Notes: a model not told the origin generated them from the sequence alone. A stretch of 64,000 bases of DNA from Silurus meridionalis (GCF_014805685.1 NC_060886.1:27451652-27515651); one strand, 5' to 3'; counted from the stretch's first letter, positions 34,291 to 44,824 are shown. Program-made: numbers and translations.

Positions 34291-34715
34291 TGATTTTGAG
34301 CTCCATTTTGTTTGGTCTCTTCCGCCCCCATACGGTATAGTCCTTTAACTCCGCCCCCATACGGTATTGTATTTTAGCCCCGCCCCCTTATGGTATAATC
34401 CTTTGACTCTGCCCCCACTAGTTAGTGTGACGTACACCATGGTAAAGGAAAGTCATGTCGCTTAAATGCTCTGAAATCGTACAAGGTTCTTAAGGAAAGT
34501 AAGGGATAATTAAGCACAAGGTTCTTAAGGAAAGTAAGGGATAAATAAGCACCTAGCTGGAACGGGAACAAGGTACTATGATTGATTTGTTTGATGTGTA
34601 TATGTATTAATATTTTGGTTAATCTATTTAACTGTGAAGTGTTTTTAATGTGTTGTTGTCACTGCCACATCTGTGACATCATCGTGTGACATCACAGGGG
34701 TTTCTTTTGAATGGC
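34291..34715 (+). mobile_element. BEL/Pao LTR1, 3'-truncated
   Basis: Starts tgattttgagctccattttg and matches LTR2b through tttcttttgaatggc, then switches to gag sequence. It carries about four tandem units of roughly 33 bp with a CCGCCCC GC-box-like core (34320-34430) and two units of aaggttcttaaggaaagtaa (34483-34545). The final 185 bases or so of the LTR, with the AATAAA signal, are missing. Confidence 0.88.
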
Positions 34716-35674
34716 GAGCCATTTGTCTTCAACGGCGATCCCATACAATTCATTGAATGGAAGGCAGCATTCACTTCACTCATAGACCAAAGGGCAATCA
34801 CACCAGCCGAAAAACTATACTACCTAAAAAAGTACATTGGTGGCTCAGCACGGCAGGCTTTAGATGGCAACTTTTACCGAAATGACAATGAAGCATACCA
34901 AGACGCGTGGGACAAACTAAATCGTCGCTTTGGCCAGCCATTCGCTATTCAGAGGCGTTTAGAGAAGCTCACCAACTGGCGAGAATTCCATCGAAGGATG
35001 CTGAAGGACTGAGACGCTTCTCAGATTTTTTGAATGCTTGTCAAGATGCCATGCCTCATGTCAAGGGTCTCGACATATTAAACGACTGGGAAGAAAATCG
35101 GAAGCTCGTTCACAAGCTACCAGACTGGGCAGCTTTACGCTGGAACCGACAAGTCACGCAAAGTCTAAATGAAAATCAAGAATTCCCAAGTTTCAAAGAG
35201 TTTGCTAGATTCACGTCAGACGAAGCCGAGATTGCTTGCAATCCCATTACGTCCTTCCATGCCCTTCATTTGTCAGATTCTATCACTGAGAAGAGAAACC
35301 TCAGAGATGTGAAGAAAACCAAAGCTAGTGTGTTTACCACTCAAATAGTCACTAAAAATGAAAAACACAAGTCAGAACAAGGGAAAGTTAAGGTTTCATG
35401 TATTTTTTGTCAAGATAATAGACACCAACTACACGCATGCTACAAGTTCACTGAGATGGTATTAGTTGAGCGACGCAAATATATAAAGGAGAAGAAACTC
35501 TGTTATGGATGCCTGAAACCCGGCCACAGCGTGAAAGACTGCCGTCATCGTCTTTTCTGTAACCACTGTAAAGGAAAGCATCCTACAGCCCTGCATGATG
35601 ACAACTATAAAGAGAAAGGACTACATCAGAACCAGAAACAAATCAAAGTGCTGCTGCAACGTCACTCAGTGTAG
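34686..35674 (+). pseudogene. BEL/Pao gag, fused to LTR at its start
   Basis: Two overlapping frames, 34686-35012 and 34907-35674, cover a gag of the DUF1759 type: FNGDPIQFIEWKAAF, a KLYYLKKYIGGSARQAL segment, and LNRRFGQP, then a shift near 35005. The C-terminal part has zinc-knuckle-like clusters (CIFCQDNRHQLHACYKF and CYGCLKPGHSVKDCR followed by CNHCKGKHPTALH). The protein would bind genomic RNA and form the particle. The first residues come from LTR sequence, so the original start and leader are gone. Confidence 0.88.
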
Positions 35675-35724
35675 CAGGTGAAAGCTCATCAAACACTTCT
35701 ATGGTGATACCAGTATGGGTTTCA

Positions 35725-37460
35725 TCATAAAATGATCCAACCACTGAGAAACTCGTCTATGCACTGCTCGACACTCAAAGCGATACTACGTTCATTGACC
35801 AAGAAGTGAGTGATGGTCTTAATGCTGACAAGTATCCAGTGAAACTGAAGTTGACGACTATGAGCGGCAGGGATACGGTGATCACGAGCGAAGGTGTCTC
35901 TGGGCTTCGTGTTAGAGGATATAGTTCTGCAGTTCAAGTCGATCTTCCGGTCACCTATACAAAGGACTGCATACCTGTCAACCGCTCTCACATTCCCACT
36001 TGTGAGACGGCTAAAAAATGGAGTCATCTGGCAGAAATAGTGGATGAAATACAACCACTGAAGGACTGTGTAGTAGGTCTTTTGATTGGCTACAACTGCT
36101 CAAGAGCTATGGCACCAAGGAAGGTCCTTTTAGGAGACGACGAGGAACCCTATGCTGTAAGGACTGATTTAGGATGGAGTATTGTAGGCGCTCACTACAA
36201 ACTCAGGATGTGTTGAGCACACATCATCTGTGTCACAGAATTACAGTTAAAGAGCTACCTCCGTTAACTCCTACCGATGTCATTCGCGTTCTAGAGTCTG
36301 ACTTCAAAGATGGCAATGACGACAGCAAAGTTGTGTCACAAGACGACATCACATTTCTTAACATACTGGAGAAGGAATAAGGAAAAATGTGTCTGGACAT
36401 TATGAAATGCCTCTGCCCTTCAAAACCAGACCCAGCCTGCCTGACAACAAAGGCTCAGCTATTACACGCCTTCTTCACCTTAAAAGGAGATTACAACGGA
36501 TAAAAGGTATAAGGAACATTATGTTGAGGTCATGGAGGAAGTCATTGGGAAGGGAGATGCTGAGCAGGTCAATGACGGTGGGAGTGAAGGGGAGAGATGG
36601 TACATTCCCCATCATGGTGTGCGTCACGCGAAGAAGCCAGATAAACTTCGTGTGGTCTTTGATTGCTCAGCCAGATACAAAGGAACAAGCTTGAATGAGC
36701 ACCTCCTCTCTGGGCCCGACATGTTGAACAACTTAGGTGGAGTTCTCATCCGTTTCCAACAGCACCCAGTTGCGTTGATGTGCGACATTCAGAAGATGTT
36801 CCATCAGTTCCATGTGGTTGAATCTGATCGCAACTTCTTGCGCTTCCTCTGGTGGAAGCAAGGAAATTTGAACTCACAGCCCACCGAGTTTCGCATGAAG
36901 GTACATTTGTTCGGTGCAGCTTCGTCTCCGGGATGTGCAAACTATGGGATGAAACATCTAGCTAAGGAGAATCGCGACATCTACCCTCAAGGCTCAAGAT
37001 TTGTTATGAGGAACTTTTATGTGGATGATGGGCTCATAGCGTCGAAAACACCGAAGATGCCATTCAGCTTGCCAGGGAAGCTCGTGAACTCTGCGCCATG
37101 GGCGGTCTCCGACTACATAAATTTGTGTCTAATGACAAAAAGGTATTAGAGAGTATACCACTCTCCGAACGAGCCACCAACGTGAAGGATAAGAATCTCT
37201 CATTTGATGAATTGCCACTCGAGAGAGCTCTCGGGATTCAATGGGATGTGGAGTCTGACCGCTTCAAGCTTAACGTCAGCCTCAAAGAACAGCCTGCAAC
37301 GCGACGCGGCATTTTATCTACAGTAGCTTCACTGTACGATCCTCTTGGGTTTGTAGCGCCAGTCGTCCTCAAAGCAAAGAGCATTCTTCAAGAGATGTGC
37401 AGGCGAGGTACTGGCTGGGACGATCCTCTTACTGATGAGCTTCGACATAAATGGGAACAA
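35725..37460 (+). pseudogene. BEL/Pao protease and reverse transcriptase half
   Basis: Protease-like DTQSDTTFID is encoded near 35770-35800, followed by a DUF1758-like region (35806-36216). The RT region runs in several frames (36174-36380, 36389-36694, 36532-37149, 37098-37499): VFDCSARYKGTSLNEHLL, LMCDIQKMFHQF, FLRFLWW and the catalytic FYVDDGLIAS at about 37015-37045. Frame breaks occur near 36216, 36380, 36540 and 37060. The coding part stops abruptly at 37460, where it is joined to LTR sequence at the shared word gggaacaa. Confidence 0.9.
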
Positions 37461-37789
37461 GGTACTATGATTGATTTGTTTGATGTGTATATGTATTAAT
37501 ATTTTGGTTAATCTATTTAACTGTGAAGTGTTTTTAATGTGTTGTTGTCACTGCCACATCTGTGACATCATCGTGTGACATCACAGGGGGTTTCTTTTGA
37601 ATGGCTATTCATGTTTATGTTTGTAAGAGCTGATTGTTTTATTTGTTATTTATCTGTTCTGTAGCTCTTACGGTGTTTCACTAAGAAAAGGTTTCTCATC
37701 AAGGAAAGGTAGATTTTGTGTTTCCCAAAGGAAAGGCTGACGGCTGAACACAAAATAAAGGCTTTTTGAAACATCAGTACGCTTCACCA
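37461..37789 (+). mobile_element. BEL/Pao LTR2a, 5'-truncated
   Basis: Matches LTR2b from ggtactatgattgatttgtt (about 38071) to its end tacgcttcacca. It includes the AATAAA signal in acaaaataaaggc. The first about 280 bases of the LTR are missing because of the junction to pol. Confidence 0.92.
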
Positions 37790-38399
37790 TGATTTTGAGC
37801 TCCATTTTGTTTGGTCTCTTCCGCCCCATACGGTATAGTCCTTTAACTCCGCCCCCATGCGGTATTGTCTTTTAGCCCCGCCCCCTTATGGTATAATCCT
37901 TTGACTCTGCCCCCCACTAGTTAGTGTGACGTACACCATGGTAAAGGAAAGTCATGTCGCTTAAATGCTCTGAAATCGTACAAGGTTCTTAAGGAAAGTA
38001 AGGGATAATTAAGCACAAGGTTCTTAAGGAAAGTAAGGGATAAATAAGCACCTAGCTGGAACGGGAACAAGGTACTATGATTGATTTGTTTGATGTGTAT
38101 ATGTATTAATATTTTGGTTAATCTATTTAACTGTGAAGTGTTTTTAATGTGTTGTTGTCACTGCCACATCTGTGACATCATCGTGTGACATCACAGGGGG
38201 TTTCTTTTGAATGGCTATTCATGTTTATGTTTGTAAGAGCTGATTGTTTTATTTGTTATTTATCTGTTCTGTAGCTCTTACGGTGTTTCACTAAGAAAAG
38301 GTTTCTCATCAAGGAAAGGTAGATTTTGTGTTTCCCAAAGGAAAGGCTGACGGCTGAACACAAAATAAAGGCTTTTTGAAACATCAGTACGCTTCACCA
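37790..38399 (+). mobile_element. BEL/Pao LTR2b, complete
   Basis: 610 bp, TG...CA bounded: tgattttgagctcc to tacgcttcacca. It starts immediately after LTR2a ends, with no bases between. It contains GC-box-like tandem units, two aaggttcttaaggaaag units, and the AATAAA signal 46 bases or so before the end. 38400 onward (tgtctggctaggggttag) may be the leader of a further copy. Confidence 0.92.
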
Positions 38400-38801
38400 T
38401 TGTCTGGCTAGGGGTTAGCTACAGTAAGAGCTTGACCCGCATCGATTCCAATAACTGTTGTCTACAACGGGCCACGGAGGGTCTTCAAAGCGCCAGTTAC
38501 AGCTTCTGCTACATCACCACCACAAGGCATCAGCGTGGACCCATCAAGCTGCTTCCTCTAATCGCTCCAACTTATGCCTTTGTGCCTCTAGTGCCTTGCG
38601 TTGTGCCTCTAGTGTCTTGTGTTGTTGTTTTTCTAGCTCCCTTATAGATTCCTTTTGCTTTTCTTCTTCCAGCAGCATCTGATAATTTGCTTCCTTTACT
38701 GCTAGTTCAGCAAGGTTCTGCTTGAAATCTGCAAAACCATCAATGAGTCCACTGGGGCTTGCGTGCATCAAAGGGAAACCAATAGCAATCAAGAGTTTGG
38801 G
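38400..38801 (-). other. Possible leader or inverted coiled-coil fragment
   Basis: Lies between the last LTR and a reversed hAT copy. On the minus strand 38792-38544 is open for 82 residues and contains a heptad-like, Glu/Lys/Gln-rich stretch (EEEKQKESIRELEKQQHK and HKLERLEE). The strong purine bias of that strand suggests real coding history, but a leader in the plus orientation is equally possible. Low certainty. Confidence 0.3.
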
Positions 38802-39743
38802 GTTAACATGAATGAGACAGAGGGAGTCAATGATGAAAACATGACTGAGAACAGAGACATTTCACCTCTTTTCTCATCATCATCATCTTTTCTCTGCTTG
38901 TGTTCTATATGGTGGTTGTTCAGCCTGGATACGTTTATTAGGTAACAAAATTTCTAATAAGGTTTTGCTGGTTTTCTGGTAAAATTATCTGGTTTTATTA
39001 ACGCGTGATAAATGCAGCGCATTTCTGTTTGACCATTTTAAATGAAAATATAAATAAATAAATATAAAAGAGGCGAAATTAAAACCTTCAGTGCAACACA
39101 CGTTTATTTACCATGTCTTTTCTTTGCTCAGATATAAAAAAAATGAAAATAAAACTTTACCAAAAAATAATATTTAATCAATAAACATTTGTTTTACTGA
39201 TGCGTTAAGTCTCAAATTAGCAATGAAATCCGCCATGTTGCACACATTCGACAAATTACCCTCTGGGGCGACAAACACGCCTGCACGTTTTGTGGCATTT
39301 TTTTCTCATAACACCGAAACAAACATAAATTACTGTGTTTTTGATCTTACAGATAAGAGCAACACATCATTCAAATATGTAAAGGGTCTACTTTTTTTGT
39401 ACCCAATAATAATAACAACAAAATGCTGTTTGTAAAGTAAAGAAAACAGATAAGGGGCGCTTTCTGCCATCTTCGTCATCTCTCTTCACATTTAGAACAG
39501 CGCAATTAAATATTTGAATTGATTGACAGCCCTAATAATAATATGATATGAGGTCCAGTTACCAGTGTGACACTAAAACAAGTAAATAAGAAGCCCTTAC
39601 TACTAATTAAAAGCCCAAACTGCTTCACTTTAGCTTGAGTAAAAAAGTATAGTCAGAAATTCAACTTTTACCAGAGTCTTTTAAAAACATGAATATCTGT
39701 ACTTCTACTTAAGTGAAGGATGTGTGTACTTTTGCCGTCTCTG
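38802..39743 (-). mobile_element. Tol2-type hAT derivative, one end
   Basis: The terminal repeat is at 39719-39743 (gatgtgtgtacttttgccgt ending ctctg), the reverse complement of the start of the element at 2731. The interior at 38802-38950 is the reverse complement of 3690-3850. The second terminus is missing; the left side abuts the BEL-associated segment. No transposase. Confidence 0.8.
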
Positions 39744-39921
39744 CAAGCAGGCAGATGGATAGATAAATTAGATAGATCAATGAATCAATAGGAAAGATGA
39801 GCAGGTATATAGTCATTCAGACAGAAAAACAGATACGACTGACATAGATAAGAAACACAAATAGAAGAATAGATAAAACACATACGGACAGAAATTTGTA
39901 AAATATAGCTTTTATTGGTAT

Positions 39922-40033
39922 ATCAGGATGGCCGCGCGGTCTAAGGCGCCAGACTCAAGGTTCTATACCATTTCAGGAAACTGAGTGTTCTGGTCTCCAC
40001 ATGGAGGCGTGGGTTCAAATCCCACTTCTGACA
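39922..40033 (+). tRNA. tRNA-Leu(CAA)-like, with intron
   Basis: tcaggatggccgcgcggtct, aaggcgccagactcaagg, then about 27 intron-like bases and tctggtctcc, followed by the T arm gggttcaaatccc and acceptor end cttctgaca. The anticodon is CAA at 39956-39958 in the context ctCAAg. The first base is A where G is expected (A-C mismatch with the 3' strand) and the D arm reads CGCGCGG instead of CGAGTGG, so function is doubtful. The flanks match the copy at 46484-46591. Confidence 0.8.
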
Positions 40034-40173
40034 GTGACTTTATTTTCATTAGAAATACAAAAAAAATCAAAGATTTTTTACCTTTGTCTTTAAAACAACA
40101 CAACAAGTAGATGTTTATTTAATAGCGGGAAAGACAGACAGAAAGGAAAAAAAACAGTTAATACAGACAAGCA

Positions 40174-40284
40174 GGCAGATGGATGGATGGATGGATGGAT
40201 GGATGGATGGATGGATGGATGGATGGATGGATGGATGGATGGATGGATGGATGGATGGATGGATGGATGGATGATGGATGGATG

Positions 40285-40337
<53 letters not shown>

Positions 40338-40340
40338 GAT
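40174..40340. repeat. (GGAT)n and (TAGA)n microsatellites
   Basis: About 27 units of ggat (40174-40284), with one irregular atgatgg, followed directly by about 13 units of taga (40286-40337). The minus-strand frame over this tract is repeat translation. Confidence 0.97.
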
Positions 40341-40379
40341 GGTTTTGGGGGTAAAAAGGAAGAAAAGAAGACAGTGAAG

Positions 40380-41510
40380 ACTGAAAGAAGAATAAGATAG
40401 TGAAAACTGAAGGAGGAAGACTGTATTTTAAGATTCAGGGAAGAAAAAGGAAGACAGAGACGTGGTGGTGGAATGAGGACGTGCAGGAAAGCATAAGGAG
40501 AAAGAGGTTGGTGATTTGGAGAGGTTGGATTGGCAGAAAGATGAATAAAGTTGGCAGGAGTACAAGGAGATGCAGCAGCAGGTGAAGATGGATGTGGCAA
40601 AAGCCAAGAAAAAGGCGTATGAGGATCTTTATGTAAAGTTAGACACTATGGAAGAAGAAAAGTATTTGTAGCGATTGGCCAGGCAGAGGGACCGAGCTGG
40701 GAAGGATGTGCTGCAAGTTAGAGCAATAAATGATGGAGATGGAAATGTGTTGACTAGTGAGGAGAGTGTGTTGAGAAGATGGAGGGAGTATTTTGAGCAG
40801 CTGATGAATGAGGAAAATAAGATAGAGAGAGAAGGTTGGATATCGTGTAGACGGAAAAGCAGGAAGCGGATAGGATTAGTAAGGAGGAAGTGAGAGCAGC
40901 GATTAAGAGGATAAAGAGTGGAAAGTCTTTTGGACCAGATGACATACCGGGAGAAACAAGGAGGGAGAAGGGAGAAGAGGTGGTGAAGGTGGAGGTGTTT
41001 TGGTACCTGGGGTCAACTGAGCAAAGTGATGGAGAGTGTGTTAGATAAGTAAAGAAAAGAGTGCAGGCAGGGTGGAGTGGGTGGCAGGAGTGATTTGTGA
41101 TAGAAGAGTATCTGCAAGAGTAAAAGGGAAAGTTTATAGGACTGTGGTCAGACCTGTGATGTTGTATGGTTTAGAGACAGTGGCGCTGACTAAAAGACAG
41201 GAGGCGGAGCTGGAGGTAGCAGAGCTAAAGATGTTGAGATTTTCATTGGGATGGACAGGATTAAAAATGAGGGACAGCGCATGTAGGACGTTTGGGAAAT
41301 AAGTTGAGAAAGGGCCGATTTAAATGGTTTGGATATGTGCAAAGTAGGAACATGCTGCCAGGAAGGAGGAAAAGAGAAAGGCAAGGGAGGAAGTTTATGA
41401 ATGTGGTGAGGGAAGACATGCAGGTAGTTGGCCTGAAAGAGGCAGATGTAAAGGACAGAGTAGTAGATGATCCGCTGTGGTGAAGCCTAACAGGAGCAGC
41501 CGAAAGAAGC
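40380..41510 (+). pseudogene. LINE ORF2 fragment (RTE-like), internally deleted
   Basis: Pieces read ETWWWNEDVQESIRRKRL, then LARQRDRAGKDVLQVR, VLRRWREYFEQLMNEEN, a K-S-F-G-P-D-D-I-P segment (about 40920-40950), then after a deletion VKGKVYRTVVRPVMLYGLET, AELKMLRFSLG, and a C-terminal KWFGYVQSRNMLPGR ... NVVREDMQVVG block. The 3' end is cctaacaggagcagccgaaa gaagcagc. The catalytic RT centre is missing. RTE-like is my best family guess; another non-LTR clade is possible. Confidence 0.75.
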
Positions 41511-41870
41511 AGCGCTACAGGAGCTGTTTCACCGAAGTTTGTACTATCTGAAGCTTCAATATTGTAAAATAAAAATCAATCGATATTAACACTATTTGGT
41601 AAAATATTAATTCTTTTATGCCTAGTTTTACATGCAGCACATGATCTAAAACAGGTGAAGTGCAGTGGTTCTAATTAACCAAGATTGTTATTTTCAAAAG
41701 CTCAGCTTCCAAACAGCCATAACACATCATAGTACTTCAAATACTTAAAGACATTTAAGAGCAAATAGTTTTGTACTTTCACTCATGTGAAAGTTTGAAG
41801 AGAGCACTTTTACGTTTGCTGGAGTAATATTTTAGCGAGTGTATCTCTTTAAATAAATAATAATAATAAA
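41511..41870. other. No gene recognised
   Basis: AT-rich. Around 41735-41835 there are words such as tactttcactcatgtgaaag that resemble subterminal parts of the Tol2-type elements, but no terminus. Confidence 0.4.
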
Positions 41871-41872
41871 TA

Positions 41873-42739
41873 CAGTGGAACCTCGGGTTACGAATTTAAT
41901 TCGTTCCGGTACTTTATTCGTAACCTGAAAAGTTTGTATCCCGAGACAAATTTCCCCATAATAATGAACAGAAACTTCTGTAATTCGTTCTGGACAACCA
42001 AAAATATTACTGAAATAAAAATAAAGCCAATATTCACTAATATTATTTACTTTTAACATGTTATATTAAAATCATACCACATAAAAACATACAAAAGAGG
42101 AAAACATCTTTAGCGGGTACTTTCCCTTTGAGAAGACTCGCTGCAGGAGACGACGTTCGTAGAAGGGGGAGGAGGGAGAGTTATTGTTTGGAAGGAGAAT
42201 CTTATTATATTATATTATTTATATATTATTATATATTATATTATAGAATATTAAAGACAGTGTTATTAACACGAACGCTGAGACAATTGTTGCATTAGAG
42301 GGAAAATGAGAGCTGTTTCTTTAAGGCTACCATCAGTTGGTATTGAAGTCCAGAGTGAAATTCATTATGGGTATTGTACTTCGGAAAAGACTGTAACCCT
42401 GCTAATCTATCTTCATAAAAACAAGTAAAGTGGTTATGCATTGGCTAATGTTGTCCATCTCATCATTCCACGAGCATCAACTAACGAGTTGTTACGCTGC
42501 TGCCGGGAAAAGTTCAAGCGGATAAGTAACACGATGCTCTCGCTAGGGACACAGGACGCTAACTGATGTGACGAGCTGCGTGGATAGAGCAAAAACAACC
42601 AACTTGCCTGCGATTTTTTGGTGAGCGACGTTCGTATCCCGATATATTGTTCGTAACCATCGGCAAAAATTTTGATGAACTGCGATTCGTAACCTGAATT
42701 ATACGTATGCCGGGGCGTTCGTAACCCGAGGTTCCACTG
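41873..42739. mobile_element. Mariner/pogo-like element, complete, 867 bp
   Basis: Perfect 22-bp terminal inverted repeats (41873-41894, starting cagtggaacctcgggttacg, and its reverse complement at 42718-42739), flanked by TA on both sides (41871-41872 and 42740-42741). There is no transposase frame, so it is non-autonomous. An internal attatata-rich tract lies at 42200-42250. Related single ends are at 17720, 19335 and 46381. Confidence 0.92.
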
Positions 42740-42767
42740 TAATATTAAATTATAAATAATTCAGAAA

Positions 42768-43095
42768 TAATACCCCTAAATACTAAAGCTGTTCGTGTTA
42801 ATAAAATAAAATGTAATATTTTACACATACATTATTACTTGTGTAGGTGTATCAGACCCATTTTAGTGACTCTTTAGGTATTAACGCAAAAAAAATAATA
42901 AAATAGGGACGTAGAATCCAGGCAAGTGGGTTAAAAGTAGCCTGCCTAAATAATACCCCCTAAATACTAAAGCTGTTCATGTTAATAGAAGTAAATGTAG
43001 TAATTTACACATACATTATTACTTGTGTAGGTGTATCAGACCCATTTTAGTGACTCTTTTAAGGGGGTAGAATTCAGGCAGGTGAGTTTAAAAAG
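42768..43095. repeat. Two-copy tandem duplication, about 184-bp unit
   Basis: ctaaatactaaagctgttcg (copy 1, about 42772) recurs as ctaaatactaaagctgttca (copy 2, about 42960), each followed by tttacacatacattattact and gtgtatcagacccattttag. A shorter third echo, gggggtagacttcagcc, lies near 43251. Confidence 0.9.
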
Positions 43096-43513
43096 CTATA
43101 ATGATTACTGGGTTTTTGCTGCCATCTACAGGATAGTTTTCGTCAAATTGAACGTTTGCTGTGAGGATCAGTGAAGCATTTGACCGAACCTTCCGTGTTT
43201 AAAGTGCCATCTACAGGAAACACGACCGTACTGTCCGCGTGCACGCGAAGGGGGTAGACTTCAGCCAGGGGGGTCGGAATTAGGCACAACACCTGGATTT
43301 GCAGCAGTGAAAGCTTGATGTTTAGACCTTTAGAATAATATGTAGTTTGTCATATGCCCCTTTTTTATTTAATCTATTTTTAAACATGACACATGCAAAC
43401 AATATTTCTAATAATATTTTTGCTGAGATGACCAGACAATTTGAGAAAACTCATTGTGTTTTTTGTATACATTCTGTTACATAAAGACACAGTTTTCCAT
43501 TTCAAATATGAAA

Positions 43514-43554
43514 TGACGTCATCGCATGATGATGTGAAGGCGTTGCTTAGCAAC
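43514..43554 (+). promoter_or_regulatory. CRE and RFX X-box promoter motifs
   Basis: A consensus CRE TGACGTCA (43514-43521) and a palindromic X-box GTTGCTTAGCAAC (43542-43554) lie 60-100 bases before the ATG at 43614. X-boxes bind RFX factors and are typical of cilia gene promoters; CREs bind CREB/ATF and are common in testis-expressed genes. Confidence 0.7.
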
Positions 43555-43613
43555 GTTTAGAAGGAAATTTTTTAGTCAGAAACGATTTGTGATTTTAAAA
43601 AGACACCTCTAAA

Positions 43614-43841
43614 ATGCCGATCAATTTCAATTTCAATTTCCATTTCACTGTTCGGTTGAAAGTAGACCCTGACTTGCATCAAACCGTCCGCATGGTGGGC
43701 CCTGCACTAGCGTGTGCAGTCCTACTCGCCGGAACGGGGATCTTCGGTTATTTAATTAGCAGATGTGGCGCCGGGGAGAGGAGACCGGAACACAACACCA
43801 CCAGTCATCAGGTACTCCCCATAGCAGTGCTTCTGAAGTGA
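43614..43841 (+). CDS. Candidate small membrane protein or first exon
   Basis: 75 codons if read to TGA at 43839-43841; alternatively coding up to 43811, where CAG|gtactc forms a good splice donor after 66 codons (phase 0). The N-terminus MPINFNFNFHF is followed by charged residues (VRLKVDPDLHQ) and one hydrophobic helix (about residues 28-50, GPALACAVLLAGTGIFGYLI), then CGAGERRPEHN. This predicts a short single-pass membrane protein. CRE and X-box lie just upstream, and codon third positions and CpG content differ from the AT-rich surroundings. I do not recognise the family. Downstream exons, if any, would lie beyond several transposable elements. Confidence 0.55.
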   Translation: MPINFNFNFHFTVRLKVDPDLHQTVRMVGPALACAVLLAGTGIFGYLISRCGAGERRPEHNTTSHQVLPIAVLLK

Positions 43842-44824
43842 TTAGATTTTGGACTGTATTTAAATGCTCAGAGAAGGCTGTCTGGAAATAGATGCTGACA
43901 GCGCTCCTGGATTAATACATACATTGTATTTGGACTGCTACAATGTGTGTGTGTGTGTGATGTCTAATACTATATTAAAATACGGGTATGTTTTACTTCA
44001 AATTTATTGAAATATGTGCACAATGTGCATCAGATCTTGTAGGTACACTTGCCGTGGTTTGACGTGGCTTTAGTGTTAGAAGGTCATGAACAGGCTAAAG
44101 CCTGGATTATGAATGTCACGCTACTTTAAAACATAGAGATGGAAGGGTTCTGCCACGAATATTGTATTACATTGGAAAGAACCTATTAATCTGAGGACAA
44201 TGGTGGAAGAGAAAAAAATGTAGAAAATAGAAAAGATGGGCTTTACACAGTTTGTATGTATATAGAGATCTTTATATGCAGGTTTATAATATGTGCATTG
44301 ACTGTGTTTTTGAGTTTCAATGCAATTCAAATGCAATTCAATACTACTCTATAGTTTGGTGCAAAACAACATATAAAAAGATGTTGAAAATATCTTATTT
44401 TATTACTGCTGATTTTTCGTACTGCAGTTTACAAATTCCTCTTAGCAAACAGAAAAAGGCACATAAATCCCATTAAATCCCAATAAAAAAGCCCTTCAAA
44501 AAAAGTAAGAGCGAGATTTCCTCAGCATGCCACAGCACAGCATATAGATCAATCGATAGTGGATTTTACAGACACCGATAGCTAAGTTGGATCGTACTTG
44601 CCGATATTATGCATTATGAATATAATATAGCACTGCCCACATAGCGCAGTCTCACGTGTTCAGCCGCAGCCAAACGTTTTGAGAATGACAAGTATTAATT
44701 TTCACAAAGTCTGATGCGTTAGTGTTTTTAGATCTTTTTGTCAGATGTTACTATGATACACTAAATTTATAAGTACAAGCATTTCATAAGTATCGAAGGA
44801 TTTTATTGTTAATTACAGTAAGTT
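43842..44824. other. No gene recognised
   Basis: AT-rich sequence with a short (TG)n at 43942-43960. The part around 44540-44690 (aatcgatagtggattttaca, gcccacatagcgcagtctca) has a repeat-like character but could not be assigned. Confidence 0.5.

Larger units (their letters stand above)
31885..38399 (+). mobile_element. Rearranged BEL/Pao LTR retrotransposon tandem array
   Basis: Order along the plus strand: pol C-terminal half (31885-34108), 3' untranslated part, LTR1 (34291-34715, 3'-truncated), gag and pol N-terminal half (34686-37460), LTR2a (37461-37789, 5'-truncated), LTR2b (37790-38399, full). The 57 bases at 31885-31941 and 37404-37460 are identical, so the two pol halves overlap by that amount. 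This is explained by two or more tandem copies sharing LTRs, followed by deletions. BEL/Pao is recognised from DUF1759-type gag, CCHC-like knuckles, YVDD reverse transcriptase and the integrase layout. Confidence 0.9.

Noticed and set aside
39223..39435. Plus-strand frame of 70 residues
   Set aside because: Falls within the hAT derivative and shows no similarity to transposase blocks.
40115..40600. 161-residue minus-strand frame
   Set aside because: Built from translated GGAT/TAGA microsatellite and the antisense of the LINE fragment.
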